The translations under genes and the position numbers were made by a program. This document shows, one piece after another, positions 16,585-24,653 of a stretch of 64,000 nucleotides of DNA. The stretch comes from an uncultured Opitutales bacterium. GTDB taxonomy: Bacteria; Verrucomicrobiota; Verrucomicrobiia; Opitutales; Intestinicryptomonadaceae. Under the pieces are notes generated by a model. It did not search any database. It saw only the letters and a program-made list of their open reading frames with translations, and was not told where the DNA came from. The first letter of the stretch is position 1; each line of letters opens with the position of its first letter. The stretch spans positions 1 through 64,000 of the forward strand of contig URAJ01000009.1 in NCBI GenBank assembly GCA_900545715.1, written 5' to 3'.

Positions 16585-17828
16585 AGAAAGTAAAATATTT
16601 GCCATTAAAAAATTTCATATCATATATTTCAAGGGGCATTACGCCAAAATATACAGAAAGCGATGGAATATGTGTGCTTAATCAAAAATGTATAAGAAAC
16701 AATAGAATATCGATTGTTCAAGCACGGAAGCATAACATAAAAGCAAAGAATATTTCAAATGACAAATTGTTGCGAAAATGGGACATTTTGGTGAATTCGA
16801 CTGGAACTGGAACGCTAGGAAGAGTTGCTCAAATAAAACAAGATGTCATAGCAACGGCAGATTCCCATATAACCATTGTACGTCCAAATCAAGACGTTAA
16901 CGCTGCATTTTTGGGATATGCATTAAAATATAACCAACAATCAATAGAAGCTCTTGCTGAAGGCTCTACGGGGCAAACTGAATTGTCTAAGGAAAAATTG
17001 AAAGAGAGAATTTTAATTCCATGTTTTGAGTATAAAGAGCAGGCAAAAATTTCGGAAATATTGTTGTATTTGGATGAACGCCTTGAGCTTAATGAGAAGA
17101 TAAATCAAAATTTAGAAGCCCAAGCTCAGGCTATTTTTAAATCTTGGTTTGTTGACTTTGAACCATTCGACGGCAAAATGCCTGCGGACTGGAAATCTGG
17201 AACTTTTTCTGAATTAATTGCAAATACAGTTGGTGGAGATTGGGGGAAAGATGAACTTCAAGATAATTATACAGAGGAGGTATACTGTATCCGAGGTGCC
17301 GATATTCCCGATGTAAAAATTGGGAACAGAGGGAAAATGCCCAAAAGGTACATTTTACAGAAAAATTATTCATTAAAAAAATTAAACGACGGAGATTTAG
17401 TTGTAGAAATATCAGGTGGAAGTCCTACTCAATCAACAGGAAGAATAGCAGCTATTTCAGATTATTTATTAAATAGATACAAAAACAAAATAATCTGTAC
17501 TAATTTCTGTAAATCGTTGAAACCTAAAAAAAATTATAGTGAATATGTATACCATTATTGGCAATATTTATATGATAAAAATATTTTCTTCGGGTACGAA
17601 AATGGCACAACTGGAATTAAAAATCTTGATATATCGGCTTTTTTAGAAACAGAACCAGTAATCATTCCCAGCCAAAATATATTGGTTGCTTTTGCTGAAG
17701 TGTGTAAGAAAACGTTTGCGCAGATATATCATAATGGTTATGAAAACGAAACCTTGGCTCAGCTTCGCGATACGCTGCTTCCGAAGCTGATGTCTGGTGA
17801 GATTGATGTTTCGGACGTGGCGGTGTAA
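16581..17828 (+). CDS. hsdS: Type I restriction specificity subunit HsdS2
   Basis: 415 residues with two TRDs (about 1-150 and 205-365). The central conserved region LNEKINQNLEAQAQA runs on into FKSWFVDFEPFDGKMPADW, the usual form in this family. The C-terminal region LPKLMSGEIDVSDVAV is identical to HsdS1. The central nucleotide block AATCAAAATTTAGAAGCCCA is shared exactly with hsdS1, giving a second place where the genes could recombine. Translationally coupled to the recombinase by ATGA. It provides an alternative DNA specificity for the same HsdM/HsdR. Confidence 0.9.
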   Translation: MKKVKYLPLKNFISYISRGITPKYTESDGICVLNQKCIRNNRISIVQARKHNIKAKNISNDKLLRKWDILVNSTGTGTLGRVAQIKQDVIATADSHITIVRPNQDVNAAFLGYALKYNQQSIEALAEGSTGQTELSKEKLKERILIPCFEYKEQAKISEILLYLDERLELNEKINQNLEAQAQAIFKSWFVDFEPFDGKMPADWKSGTFSELIANTVGGDWGKDELQDNYTEEVYCIRGADIPDVKIGNRGKMPKRYILQKNYSLKKLNDGDLVVEISGGSPTQSTGRIAAISDYLLNRYKNKIICTNFCKSLKPKKNYSEYVYHYWQYLYDKNIFFGYENGTTGIKNLDISAFLETEPVIIPSQNILVAFAEVCKKTFAQIYHNGYENETLAQLRDTLLPKLMSGEIDVSDVAV

Positions 17829-17845
17829 ATTACAATTTGTATGAG
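17781..17845 (+). repeat. 65-bp direct repeat, copy 2 (end of hsdS2 / start of FRG gene)
   Basis: Identical to 15471-15535, same orientation, 2310 bases apart. The region between them holds exactly the recombinase and hsdS2, so the pair bounds a cassette that could be lost by recombination. Confidence 0.95.
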
Positions 17846-18698
17846 TATGAATGACTATTCTGAATACGAGGATAGTGGAGAATTTTCACTATTAAGTTTC
17901 ATCAAAATTGTTCTTAGAAACAAAAGCACGCTTATTGAAAATGAAGACAAACGTATTCTTTTGTATAGAGGTCATTCAAATCAAGGGTATGGGTTAATAC
18001 CATCTGTCTTTCGAGATAATTATATAAAGCGTGAGCATGAATTGGTAAAGGAGCTACACCGTTATTGCCCCGAAGAATTCAACACATTGCCATCTACGCT
18101 TGATAAATTGATAAAAATGCAGCATTATGGGCTACCGACTAGGTTATTGGATGTTACTTTAAATCCTCTTGTAGCTTTATTTTTCGCCTGCCAAGAAAAT
18201 GATGGAGATTCGACGGACGGAGAAGTAATAGCCATACCATCATACGTTAAAACTACAGAAGATTTTAAAGTTTCGTTATATGCTGAATTAGCTACAATTG
18301 ATGATAGCAATTTAAAGCGTGTTATATCTGCTAAGTTTAAACAAGATGATAAAAATATACGCGAGCTTCAAGATGATCTAAAAAATGAATTTGAAGAAAG
18401 ATCCATCCCAATAATAGTTGCGCAAAATAATAATAGGATAAAACGTCAACAAGGTGCGTTTCTCCTATTCGGCTTAGACCCCAATAGCGAAATGTTTTTG
18501 AGCAAGAAAACTATTTTTGATGAAAAACCTTTATTGCAAGGTAAGGCAGAAGAGGGAATTGAATCTTTCATAAAAATTCCAAAAGAAGAAAAAGCCAAAA
18601 TCTTGAAAGAACTTGATGCGATAGGGATAAATCATTCATTTTTGTTCCCAGAACTTGAACATCAGGCAACGTATTTAAAGAACAAATTTGCGGAGTAA
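17841..18698 (+). CDS. FRG-domain protein of the restriction operon
   Basis: 285 residues (start ATG 17841, or the ATG at 17847). The FRG domain is clear: LLYRGHSNQGYGLIPSVFRD at about 40-60 and KMQHYGLPTRLLDVTLNPLV at about 93-112, followed by ALFFACQEN. The name comes from the conserved F-x-R-G-like RGH motif. The molecular activity of the family is not established, but such genes are frequent in defence islands and beside restriction systems. It starts 12 bases after the hsdS2 stop and ends 4 bases before hsdR. No signal peptide or membrane helix. Confidence 0.85.
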   Translation: MSMNDYSEYEDSGEFSLLSFIKIVLRNKSTLIENEDKRILLYRGHSNQGYGLIPSVFRDNYIKREHELVKELHRYCPEEFNTLPSTLDKLIKMQHYGLPTRLLDVTLNPLVALFFACQENDGDSTDGEVIAIPSYVKTTEDFKVSLYAELATIDDSNLKRVISAKFKQDDKNIRELQDDLKNEFEERSIPIIVAQNNNRIKRQQGAFLLFGLDPNSEMFLSKKTIFDEKPLLQGKAEEGIESFIKIPKEEKAKILKELDAIGINHSFLFPELEHQATYLKNKFAE

Positions 18699-18702
18699 AA
18701 CT

Positions 18703-21700
18703 ATGTCATACAAAGAAGAAAATTACGAAAATGCAATTATACAACTTTTTGAAAAATTGGGATATGAACATGTATATGGTCCGGATATTGATAGAGATTA
18801 TACCGACCCTTTGTATGGCGAAGAGCTTAGAACTTGTCTTAGCTCCATCAATCCGGATTTGCCGACAGAGGCCATAGACGAAGCCATTTATAAAATTCGC
18901 AATATAGACAATCAAGAGTTGATTTTGAAAAACTCTATTTTCACCGACTATCTACAAAACGGAATTGACGTTGCCTACATACTTAATGGCGAACAAAAAT
19001 ACGACAAAGTAAATCTTGTTGATTACGCAAACATAGACAGGAACAGTTTTATTGTAGCCAATCAATGGACAATAGTTGAACGTTCCGAAAAAAGAGCGGA
19101 CATTATTGTTTTTGTAAACGGCATACCTCTTGTTGTGGTAGAATTGAAATCGCCATCAAGGGAAGAAACGGACGCTTCGGCGGCGTTTAGGCAGTTGCGA
19201 AACTACATGCGGGAAATTCCATCGCTGTTTGTATACAACGCCTTTTGCGTGATGAGCGATATGGCGCAAACAAAAGCAGGCACAATAACGGCCGGCGAAG
19301 ATCGCTTCATGGAATGGAAGACTACGGACGGCTCTTACGAAACCACAAAATTTGCCGACTATAACACCTTTTTCATGGGGATATTCGAAAAGCGCAGATT
19401 TTTGGATATTATAAAAAATTTTATTTGCTGCTGTTTTAATGAAAAGCAAGAAAAGATAAAAATATTTGCGGCGTATCACCAATATTTCGCGGTAAACAAG
19501 GCAATAGAATCTACAATAAAGGCGACAAATTCTGACGGTAAGGCGGGCGTATTTTGGCATACGCAAGGTAGCGGCAAATCGTTCTCGATGGTTTTTTATG
19601 CCAACTTGCTACAACAAACTTTAAAAAATTCAACCATTGTTGTAATAACCGACAGAAACGACTTAGACAACCAGTTGTTTGGGCAGTTTTCGAGATGTGC
19701 TGATTTCCTAAGGCAAATTCCTATTCAAGCGGAAAGCCGAGAAAACCTAATTGATTTGTTGGCTGGGCGCGAAGCAAACGGTATCATTTTTACCACAATG
19801 CAAAAGTTCACGGAAACGGCTGAGCCGCTATCGCTACGCAAAAATATCATTGTTATGGCAGACGAAGCCCACCGCGGGCACTATGAAATAGAACGCATAG
19901 ACCCCAAAACAGGAACGGTAAAAATAAGCACAGAAATTTTAATACGCAAAAGTCTTCCCCATGCAACATATATAGGATTTACAGGAACTCCTATTTCATC
20001 AAAAGACAAGAACACGCGCGAAGTTTTTGGCGATTATATAGATATTTACGACATGACGCAGGCCGTCGAAGACGGCGCAACGCGCCCGGTATATTACGAA
20101 AGCCGAGTTGTGCACTTAAAGCTCGACAAGTCCGTAATGGACAAAATCGACCAAGAATACGACAAAATGGCGGAAATTGCCGAAGCCTATTCCATCGAGA
20201 AAAGCAAAAAAGAGCTTAGCAAGATGGAAAGTATTTTGGGCGCGGAACAGACCATAGACGCCTTATGCAACGACATTGTTTCGCACTACGAAGAAAACCG
20301 CGAAAAGCTGCTTACGGGTAAGGCTATGATTGTTGCCTATTCAAGAGAAATTGCGATGAAGATATATCGCAAAATTCTCTCGATACGACCGAACTGGACT
20401 GAAAAGCTGGTCGTTGTTATGACATCGGCAAACAACGACCCAGAAGACTGGAAACCTATTGTCGGGAACAAAGCGTATAAAGACGAACTCGGCAGAAAGT
20501 TTAAAGACAACAATTCGCCTTTAAAAATTGCGATTGTTGTTGATATGTGGCTTACGGGGTTTGATGTGCCGTCGCTTGCGACAATGTATGTGTATAAGCC
20601 CATGGCTGGACACAATCTTATGCAGGCCATCGCCCGCGTAAATCGCGTATTCAAAGACAAAGAAGGCGGTTTGATTGTGGACTATGTCGGTATTGCTTCG
20701 GCTTTAAAACAGGCAATGAATGATTATACAAACCGCGACAAACAAAAATATGGCGATATGGATATAGGCAGTGCAGCCCTGCCACGTTTCATTGAAAAAT
20801 TAACGGTTTGTAGGGAATTGTTCCACGGCTTTGATTACAGCAATTTCAAAACGGCATCTGACTACGACCGAGCACAGTTAATAATGGATGGCGTAAATTT
20901 TCTTTCGGATCCGCAAGAACCTGAAAGGAAGGAGCACTATTTAAAAGAAGCAATGTTGCTAAGGCAGGCGTTGTCGCTTTGTCGAAGCATTGTAAAACCA
21001 GAAGACCGTTTAGAGGCAGCCTTTTTTGAAGCGGTGAGAACATTGTTGACCCGCATTTCATCGAAACCGCATTACATTTCTTTAAAAGAAATCAACAAAC
21101 GCATAAATGAACTATTGCGCCAAAGCATAAAAAGCGAAGGTGTTGTAAATTTGTTCTCAGATGTAAAAGAAGAGTTTTCGATTTTCGATCCTAAATTTTT
21201 AGCTGAGGTTGCAAAATTAAAGCAAAAAAACATTGCCGTAGAATTGTTGAAAAAATTGATAGCAGAACAAGTTTCGGTTTATCAAAGAACGAATGTTGTT
21301 AAGTCTCAAAAATTTTCCGAACTGTTGCAACGAACAATGAATGCCTATCTTAACGGATTACTTTCAAACGAGGAAGTAATCGAGGAACTATTAAAGATGG
21401 CAAAGGAAATTGTAAGCGCAAAAGAAAACGGGAATGCCTTGGGGCTATCAACTGAAGAAGTCGCTTTTTACGATGCCTTAGCTAAGCCGCAAGCCGTAAA
21501 AGATGTTTATTCTAACGAAGAACTTGTTGCTATCACAAAGGAATTAACAGACGCTTTGCGGAAAAATAAAACTATAGATTGGCAAAGAAGACAAAACGCA
21601 AGAGCCCGTATGCGACTTCTTGTAAAACGCCTTTTGAAAAAATATAAATACCCGCCCGAAGGGCAGGAAGAAGCCCTAAATACCGTTATAGCCCAATGCG

Positions 21701-21747
21701 AAATGTGGACAGACAATAGCGATATGGAAGAGCAGGAAAGCGCATAA
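18703..21747 (+). CDS. hsdR: Type I restriction endonuclease/translocase subunit HsdR
   Basis: 1014 residues from MSYKEENYENAIIQ at 18703 (GGAG at 18691-18694). N-terminal PD-(D/E)xK nuclease with D in ADIIVFVNGIP and the ELK triad in VVVELKSPS (about residues 140-155). Superfamily 2 motor with Walker A HTQGSGKSFSMVF (about 285), DEAH-type box ADEAHRGHYE, motif III GFTGTPISSK and C-terminal motifs IARVNRVF. The helical C-terminal region binds HsdM. It cleaves unmodified DNA after ATP-driven translocation. Last gene of the hsd operon. Confidence 0.95.
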   Translation: MSYKEENYENAIIQLFEKLGYEHVYGPDIDRDYTDPLYGEELRTCLSSINPDLPTEAIDEAIYKIRNIDNQELILKNSIFTDYLQNGIDVAYILNGEQKYDKVNLVDYANIDRNSFIVANQWTIVERSEKRADIIVFVNGIPLVVVELKSPSREETDASAAFRQLRNYMREIPSLFVYNAFCVMSDMAQTKAGTITAGEDRFMEWKTTDGSYETTKFADYNTFFMGIFEKRRFLDIIKNFICCCFNEKQEKIKIFAAYHQYFAVNKAIESTIKATNSDGKAGVFWHTQGSGKSFSMVFYANLLQQTLKNSTIVVITDRNDLDNQLFGQFSRCADFLRQIPIQAESRENLIDLLAGREANGIIFTTMQKFTETAEPLSLRKNIIVMADEAHRGHYEIERIDPKTGTVKISTEILIRKSLPHATYIGFTGTPISSKDKNTREVFGDYIDIYDMTQAVEDGATRPVYYESRVVHLKLDKSVMDKIDQEYDKMAEIAEAYSIEKSKKELSKMESILGAEQTIDALCNDIVSHYEENREKLLTGKAMIVAYSREIAMKIYRKILSIRPNWTEKLVVVMTSANNDPEDWKPIVGNKAYKDELGRKFKDNNSPLKIAIVVDMWLTGFDVPSLATMYVYKPMAGHNLMQAIARVNRVFKDKEGGLIVDYVGIASALKQAMNDYTNRDKQKYGDMDIGSAALPRFIEKLTVCRELFHGFDYSNFKTASDYDRAQLIMDGVNFLSDPQEPERKEHYLKEAMLLRQALSLCRSIVKPEDRLEAAFFEAVRTLLTRISSKPHYISLKEINKRINELLRQSIKSEGVVNLFSDVKEEFSIFDPKFLAEVAKLKQKNIAVELLKKLIAEQVSVYQRTNVVKSQKFSELLQRTMNAYLNGLLSNEEVIEELLKMAKEIVSAKENGNALGLSTEEVAFYDALAKPQAVKDVYSNEELVAITKELTDALRKNKTIDWQRRQNARARMRLLVKRLLKKYKYPPEGQEEALNTVIAQCEMWTDNSDMEEQESA

Positions 21748-21774
21748 AATTAGAACAATAAAAACGGATTAAAT

Positions 21775-22422
21775 ATGACAGAGGCGAAAATTGGGTATGT
21801 GTACATTTTGACCAATCCGAGTTTTAAGGAGGATTGGGTGAAAATCGGGAAGTCTGCGCGTCCTGTCGATGTGCGCTCGAAGGAACTTGACAACACTGCC
21901 GTTCCACTTCCGTTCGAAATTTATGCCGCTATAAAAACTTCAAAATTCAACGAGGTTGAAAAACTTGTCCACAAAACGATAGACCGTTTGACGGATTTGC
22001 GAATACGCCAAAATCGTGAATTTTTCAACGTTCCGCCGCAAGTTGCATTCGACATTTTCAAGGACATTTCTTTGGCGATAGAAGATGCCGAGCTTATAGA
22101 ATACAAAAAAGGAAGTTCCGAGTTGGCGGACGGCAATTCAGACGAATGCCCGCATGCAAGGCGCGGGAGATTCAAATTCAGTATGGTCGGCATAAAAATC
22201 GGTGAGAAAATCACGTTCATTCCGACGGGAATTGTTGTTACGGTTGCAAGCGACGACACTGTTGAATACGATGGGCGCATTTACAAGCTTTCGCCGTTTG
22301 TTGGGACTTATATGCCTGCTAATAAGCGCAACACTTCTAACGCATATCAGGGAAGCAAATTCTTTTCATATAAAGGAAAAATATTGGATGATTTGAGAAA
22401 AGAAGCCGAAAATAGAAAATAA
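21775..22422 (+). CDS. GIY-YIG/T5orf172-like protein with C-terminal extra domain
   Basis: 215 residues. Residues about 5-100 match the T5orf172 (Mug113) version of the GIY-YIG nuclease fold: GYVYILTNPSFKEDWVKIGK, then KSARPVDVRSKELDN and an ENVEKLVH-like helix (FNEVEKLVHKTIDRL), ending REFFNVP. Residues about 140-210 form a second small domain (ITFIPTGIVVTVASDDTVEY, KLSPFVGTYM, QGSKFFSYKGKILDDLR) that recurs as a tail in restriction-linked proteins, often as a possible DNA-binding module. It starts 27 bases after hsdR and may be co-transcribed, working as an accessory nuclease. Function is inference. Confidence 0.7.
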   Translation: MTEAKIGYVYILTNPSFKEDWVKIGKSARPVDVRSKELDNTAVPLPFEIYAAIKTSKFNEVEKLVHKTIDRLTDLRIRQNREFFNVPPQVAFDIFKDISLAIEDAELIEYKKGSSELADGNSDECPHARRGRFKFSMVGIKIGEKITFIPTGIVVTVASDDTVEYDGRIYKLSPFVGTYMPANKRNTSNAYQGSKFFSYKGKILDDLRKEAENRK

Positions 22423-22430
22423 ATGAATTA

Positions 22431-22486
22431 TCGAGCATTCTATACTCGAAAAATATCTTGACATTTTATTGATAATATATTGTTAT
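22431..22486 (+). promoter_or_regulatory. hipBA promoter and candidate operator
   Basis: TTGACA (22458-22463), 17 bases, TGTTAT (22481-22486) form a good sigma70 promoter. Directly upstream, TCGAG (22431-22435) and CTCGA (22445-22449) form an inverted repeat that could be bound by the HipB-like repressor, as HipB autoregulates in known systems. Confidence 0.55.
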
Positions 22487-22504
22487 TTGTAGCGCAATAG
22501 GCAA

Positions 22505-22831
22505 ATGAGTAATAGTATATTGTCAGTTGTTCGGAATAAAAACGCATCGACTTCGGAGATTATGAAGGTCGTGGCGGGGAATGTTCGCGCCATGCGTTTG
22601 GGGTGGAATATTTCGCAGAAAGATTTTGCATTGCGTGTCGGGATTGCGTTGCCGACATACAGGCGATTTGAAACTACGGGCGAGATTTCCATGCGCAAAT
22701 TGGTGGAAATTGCCAAGTTTTTTGACCTTACGGGGGACATAAAAAATCTTTTTACGAAGCGCGAATATTCTTCGATTGAAGATGTAATAAAAGAAAAACC
22801 TAACAGGAAAAGAGCGTCTAAAAATGGATAA
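22505..22831 (+). CDS. hipB: HipB-like antitoxin (XRE helix-turn-helix)
   Basis: 108 residues with an XRE-type DNA-binding domain at about 22-80: NVRAMRLGWNISQKDFALRV, GIALPTYRRFETTGEISMRK. As in HipB, it should bind the HipA kinase and repress the operon. AGG lies shortly before the ATG; the strong promoter is at 22458-22486. The 3' end overlaps hipA by 8 bases. The lysine-rich tail (KEKPNRKRASKNG) is likely flexible and could be the degradation-sensitive part. Confidence 0.8.
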   Translation: MSNSILSVVRNKNASTSEIMKVVAGNVRAMRLGWNISQKDFALRVGIALPTYRRFETTGEISMRKLVEIAKFFDLTGDIKNLFTKREYSSIEDVIKEKPNRKRASKNG

Positions 22832-23912
22832 GAATTTTGTGGAGGTATGGCTTTCAAATTCGCTTGTTGGGCGTATTGCTCTGACATCCGAAGGCCTTTG
22901 CGCGTTTGAGTATGACGCCGATTTCCTTGAAAACGGATTTTCAATTTCGCCGTATGTTCTGCCTCTTGAAAAGAAAGTCTTTATAGCCGATCGCGATCCG
23001 TTTGATGGCAATTTCGGCGTATTTGACGACTCTCTTCCCGACGGCTGGGGCACATTGCTGCTCGATAGGTTTCTGAAAGAGCAAGGCAAGGATTTATCGA
23101 AGCTTTCCATTTTAGACAGGCTTTCGCTAATTGGCTCAAACGGGCGTGGAGCGTTGGGATATCGTCCAGACAACAGCTTTGCGGCAAACGCTCATTTTAA
23201 GGATTTCGACAAGATTTCATCGGCGTGCCAAAAGATTCTCGAAGAGAAGAAAATTGACAACGGCTCGCTTGAAGAAATTTACAAAAATGGCGGCTCGTCA
23301 GGCGGAGCGCGTCCGAAAGTGTTTGCTAAAATTGATGGCAGAGAATGGCTGGTAAAATTCAAGTCGAGCTTCGACCCGAAAGACATCGGGGAAATTGAAT
23401 ACAAGTATTCTCTGCTTGCAAAAAAATGCCAAATAGAAATGCCCGAAACGCGTTTGATAAACGGCAAATATTTTGCGGTTGAGCGGTTCGACAGAACGCC
23501 GAACGGCCGCGTCCACACAATTTCGGCGTCGGGGCTTTTGAACGCATACTACCGCTTGCCGAACCTTGACTACACCGACTTACTTACCGTCTGCAAAGAC
23601 CTAACAAAAGACCAAGCACAGGTCGTGCAGCTCTTCCGCAGAATGGTCTTCAATGTTCTGATTGGCAACAAAGACGACCACTCGAAAAATTTCGCGTTCC
23701 AATATAAAAACGGGGAATGGAAATTGTCGCCCGCCTACGATATGCTACCAAGTGCAGGGTTCAACGACATGCACACAACGTCCGTCAACGGGAAGGGAAA
23801 TCCGAGCATGGACGACATTGTTGAAGTCGCAAAACAGGTTTCGATTTCGGAAAAGCTCGCAAAGAATATTTACAGCGAGATAAAGTCAATATTATCTAAA
23901 AATAACAAATAA
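22824..23912 (+). CDS. hipA: HipA-like serine/threonine kinase toxin
   Basis: 362 residues, typical of the compact HipA group. N-terminal HipA domain (about 5-100; DSLPDGWGTLLLDRFL), a phosphate-binding, autophosphorylation-type loop GGSSGGARPKV at about 152-162, catalytic loop NVLIGNKDDHSKNF at about 275-288 with the catalytic Asp, and the Mg-binding SPAYDMLPS at about 298-306 (DFG equivalent). Known HipA proteins phosphorylate aminoacyl-tRNA synthetases and cause growth arrest. Key residues are present, so it looks active. Overlap with hipB indicates a classic type II toxin-antitoxin pair, placed beside the restriction operon. Confidence 0.88.
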   Translation: MDKNFVEVWLSNSLVGRIALTSEGLCAFEYDADFLENGFSISPYVLPLEKKVFIADRDPFDGNFGVFDDSLPDGWGTLLLDRFLKEQGKDLSKLSILDRLSLIGSNGRGALGYRPDNSFAANAHFKDFDKISSACQKILEEKKIDNGSLEEIYKNGGSSGGARPKVFAKIDGREWLVKFKSSFDPKDIGEIEYKYSLLAKKCQIEMPETRLINGKYFAVERFDRTPNGRVHTISASGLLNAYYRLPNLDYTDLLTVCKDLTKDQAQVVQLFRRMVFNVLIGNKDDHSKNFAFQYKNGEWKLSPAYDMLPSAGFNDMHTTSVNGKGNPSMDDIVEVAKQVSISEKLAKNIYSEIKSILSKNNK

Positions 23913-23917
23913 AAATG

Positions 23918-23946
23918 TTGCGTATTTTTGTCTGGTGTGGTAGTAT
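23918..23946 (+). promoter_or_regulatory. Putative promoter of the 160-residue gene
   Basis: TTGCGT (23918-23923), 17 bases, TAGTAT (23941-23946), with AGGG and AAAGG ahead of the ATG at 23968. The TTGCGTATTTTTG stretch resembles half of the TGCGTA/TACGCA palindromes found at 24514-24574. Confidence 0.4.
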
Positions 23947-23967
23947 AGATACCGTAGGGACAAAGGT

Positions 23968-24450
23968 ATGATGATAAGTAAGACAAAGATATCAACGGAC
24001 GGGTTTGAGAAGTTTAAGATTACTCCTGAAATGGCGGAGATTTTCGAACTACCGATGAAGGCGGTCGGGATTTGGGTTATCGTTCAGAGAAACGATTTTT
24101 ACTATCGCTTGCGGAAGGTTCGTCTGGACGGATATTTTGCCTCCGACAAGTACAACAACCATCAGAAGATTTCCTGCAAAATTTGGGCTCAGATGTTTGG
24201 CGGCGAGCGTTCCGCCAAGTTTGAATTTTTCAAGCTTTCTGTCCGCAAGCGCAAGTGGGTAATGTCGCTTATTGACGAGCTCTACAAGGTTCGGGAATTA
24301 TCCAAGGTGCTTGAAGAATTAGGGCATGACGAAGTCATACTGCGTATTCTTGACGACACTTCCGCGGATCGCGCAGGCGGCAAATTATACAGCTCCATTG
24401 AAAGCGCGATAGCTTATTGGAGGCGCAATTACGGGAGGATTGGTGAATGA
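23968..24450 (+). CDS. Unknown 160-residue protein at the end of the defence island
   Basis: Not recognised. 160 residues, basic and aromatic-rich in the middle (KFEFFKLSVRKRKWVMSLID), predicted mixed alpha/beta, no signal peptide, no membrane helix, no obvious catalytic motif. It has its own promoter-like sequence and a ribosome site (AAAGG) before tandem ATGATG starts. It overlaps the next small open frame by ATGA. Codon use is closer to the core genes than to the MBL/membrane genes. Confidence 0.55.
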   Translation: MMISKTKISTDGFEKFKITPEMAEIFELPMKAVGIWVIVQRNDFYYRLRKVRLDGYFASDKYNNHQKISCKIWAQMFGGERSAKFEFFKLSVRKRKWVMSLIDELYKVRELSKVLEELGHDEVILRILDDTSADRAGGKLYSSIESAIAYWRRNYGRIGE

Positions 24451-24653
24451 AAAATCTCCTAAAATACCGTCAAAATAAATGGTCAGAAATTGGTAAGGAT
24501 ATTTTTGTAAAAATGCGCAAAAATACGTATATTTTGATAGCTCTTAATGCCTATAAAATGCGTAAAAATACGCAAAATTTTTCAAACATTGGATTTCGTA
24601 AAACACTCAAAATAAACAAAATGCAAAACCAAGAAAAAAATAAAAATGAATAA
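24447..24653 (+). CDS. Possible 68-residue basic peptide
   Basis: Overlaps the previous gene by ATGA, which supports translation. The peptide is Lys/Asn-rich with a repeated KMRKNT motif caused by two copies of a TGCG..AAAA..TACG palindrome in the DNA. The low complexity and the operator-like repeats make it equally possible that this is non-coding regulatory sequence. Confidence 0.3.
   Translation: MKNLLKYRQNKWSEIGKDIFVKMRKNTYILIALNAYKMRKNTQNFSNIGFRKTLKINKMQNQEKNKNE
24514..24574. repeat. Two TGCGTA-AAAA-TACGCA type palindromes
   Basis: A perfect palindrome TGCGTA/TACGCA with AAAA spacer at 24559-24574 and an imperfect copy TGCGCA/TACGTA at 24514-24529. Both read AAAATGCG(C/T)AAAAATACG. Confidence 0.6.

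Noticed and set aside
14286..17828. Invertible hsdS switch
   Set aside because: Both hsdS genes and all shared blocks are in the same orientation; no inverted copies were found, so inversion is not supported.
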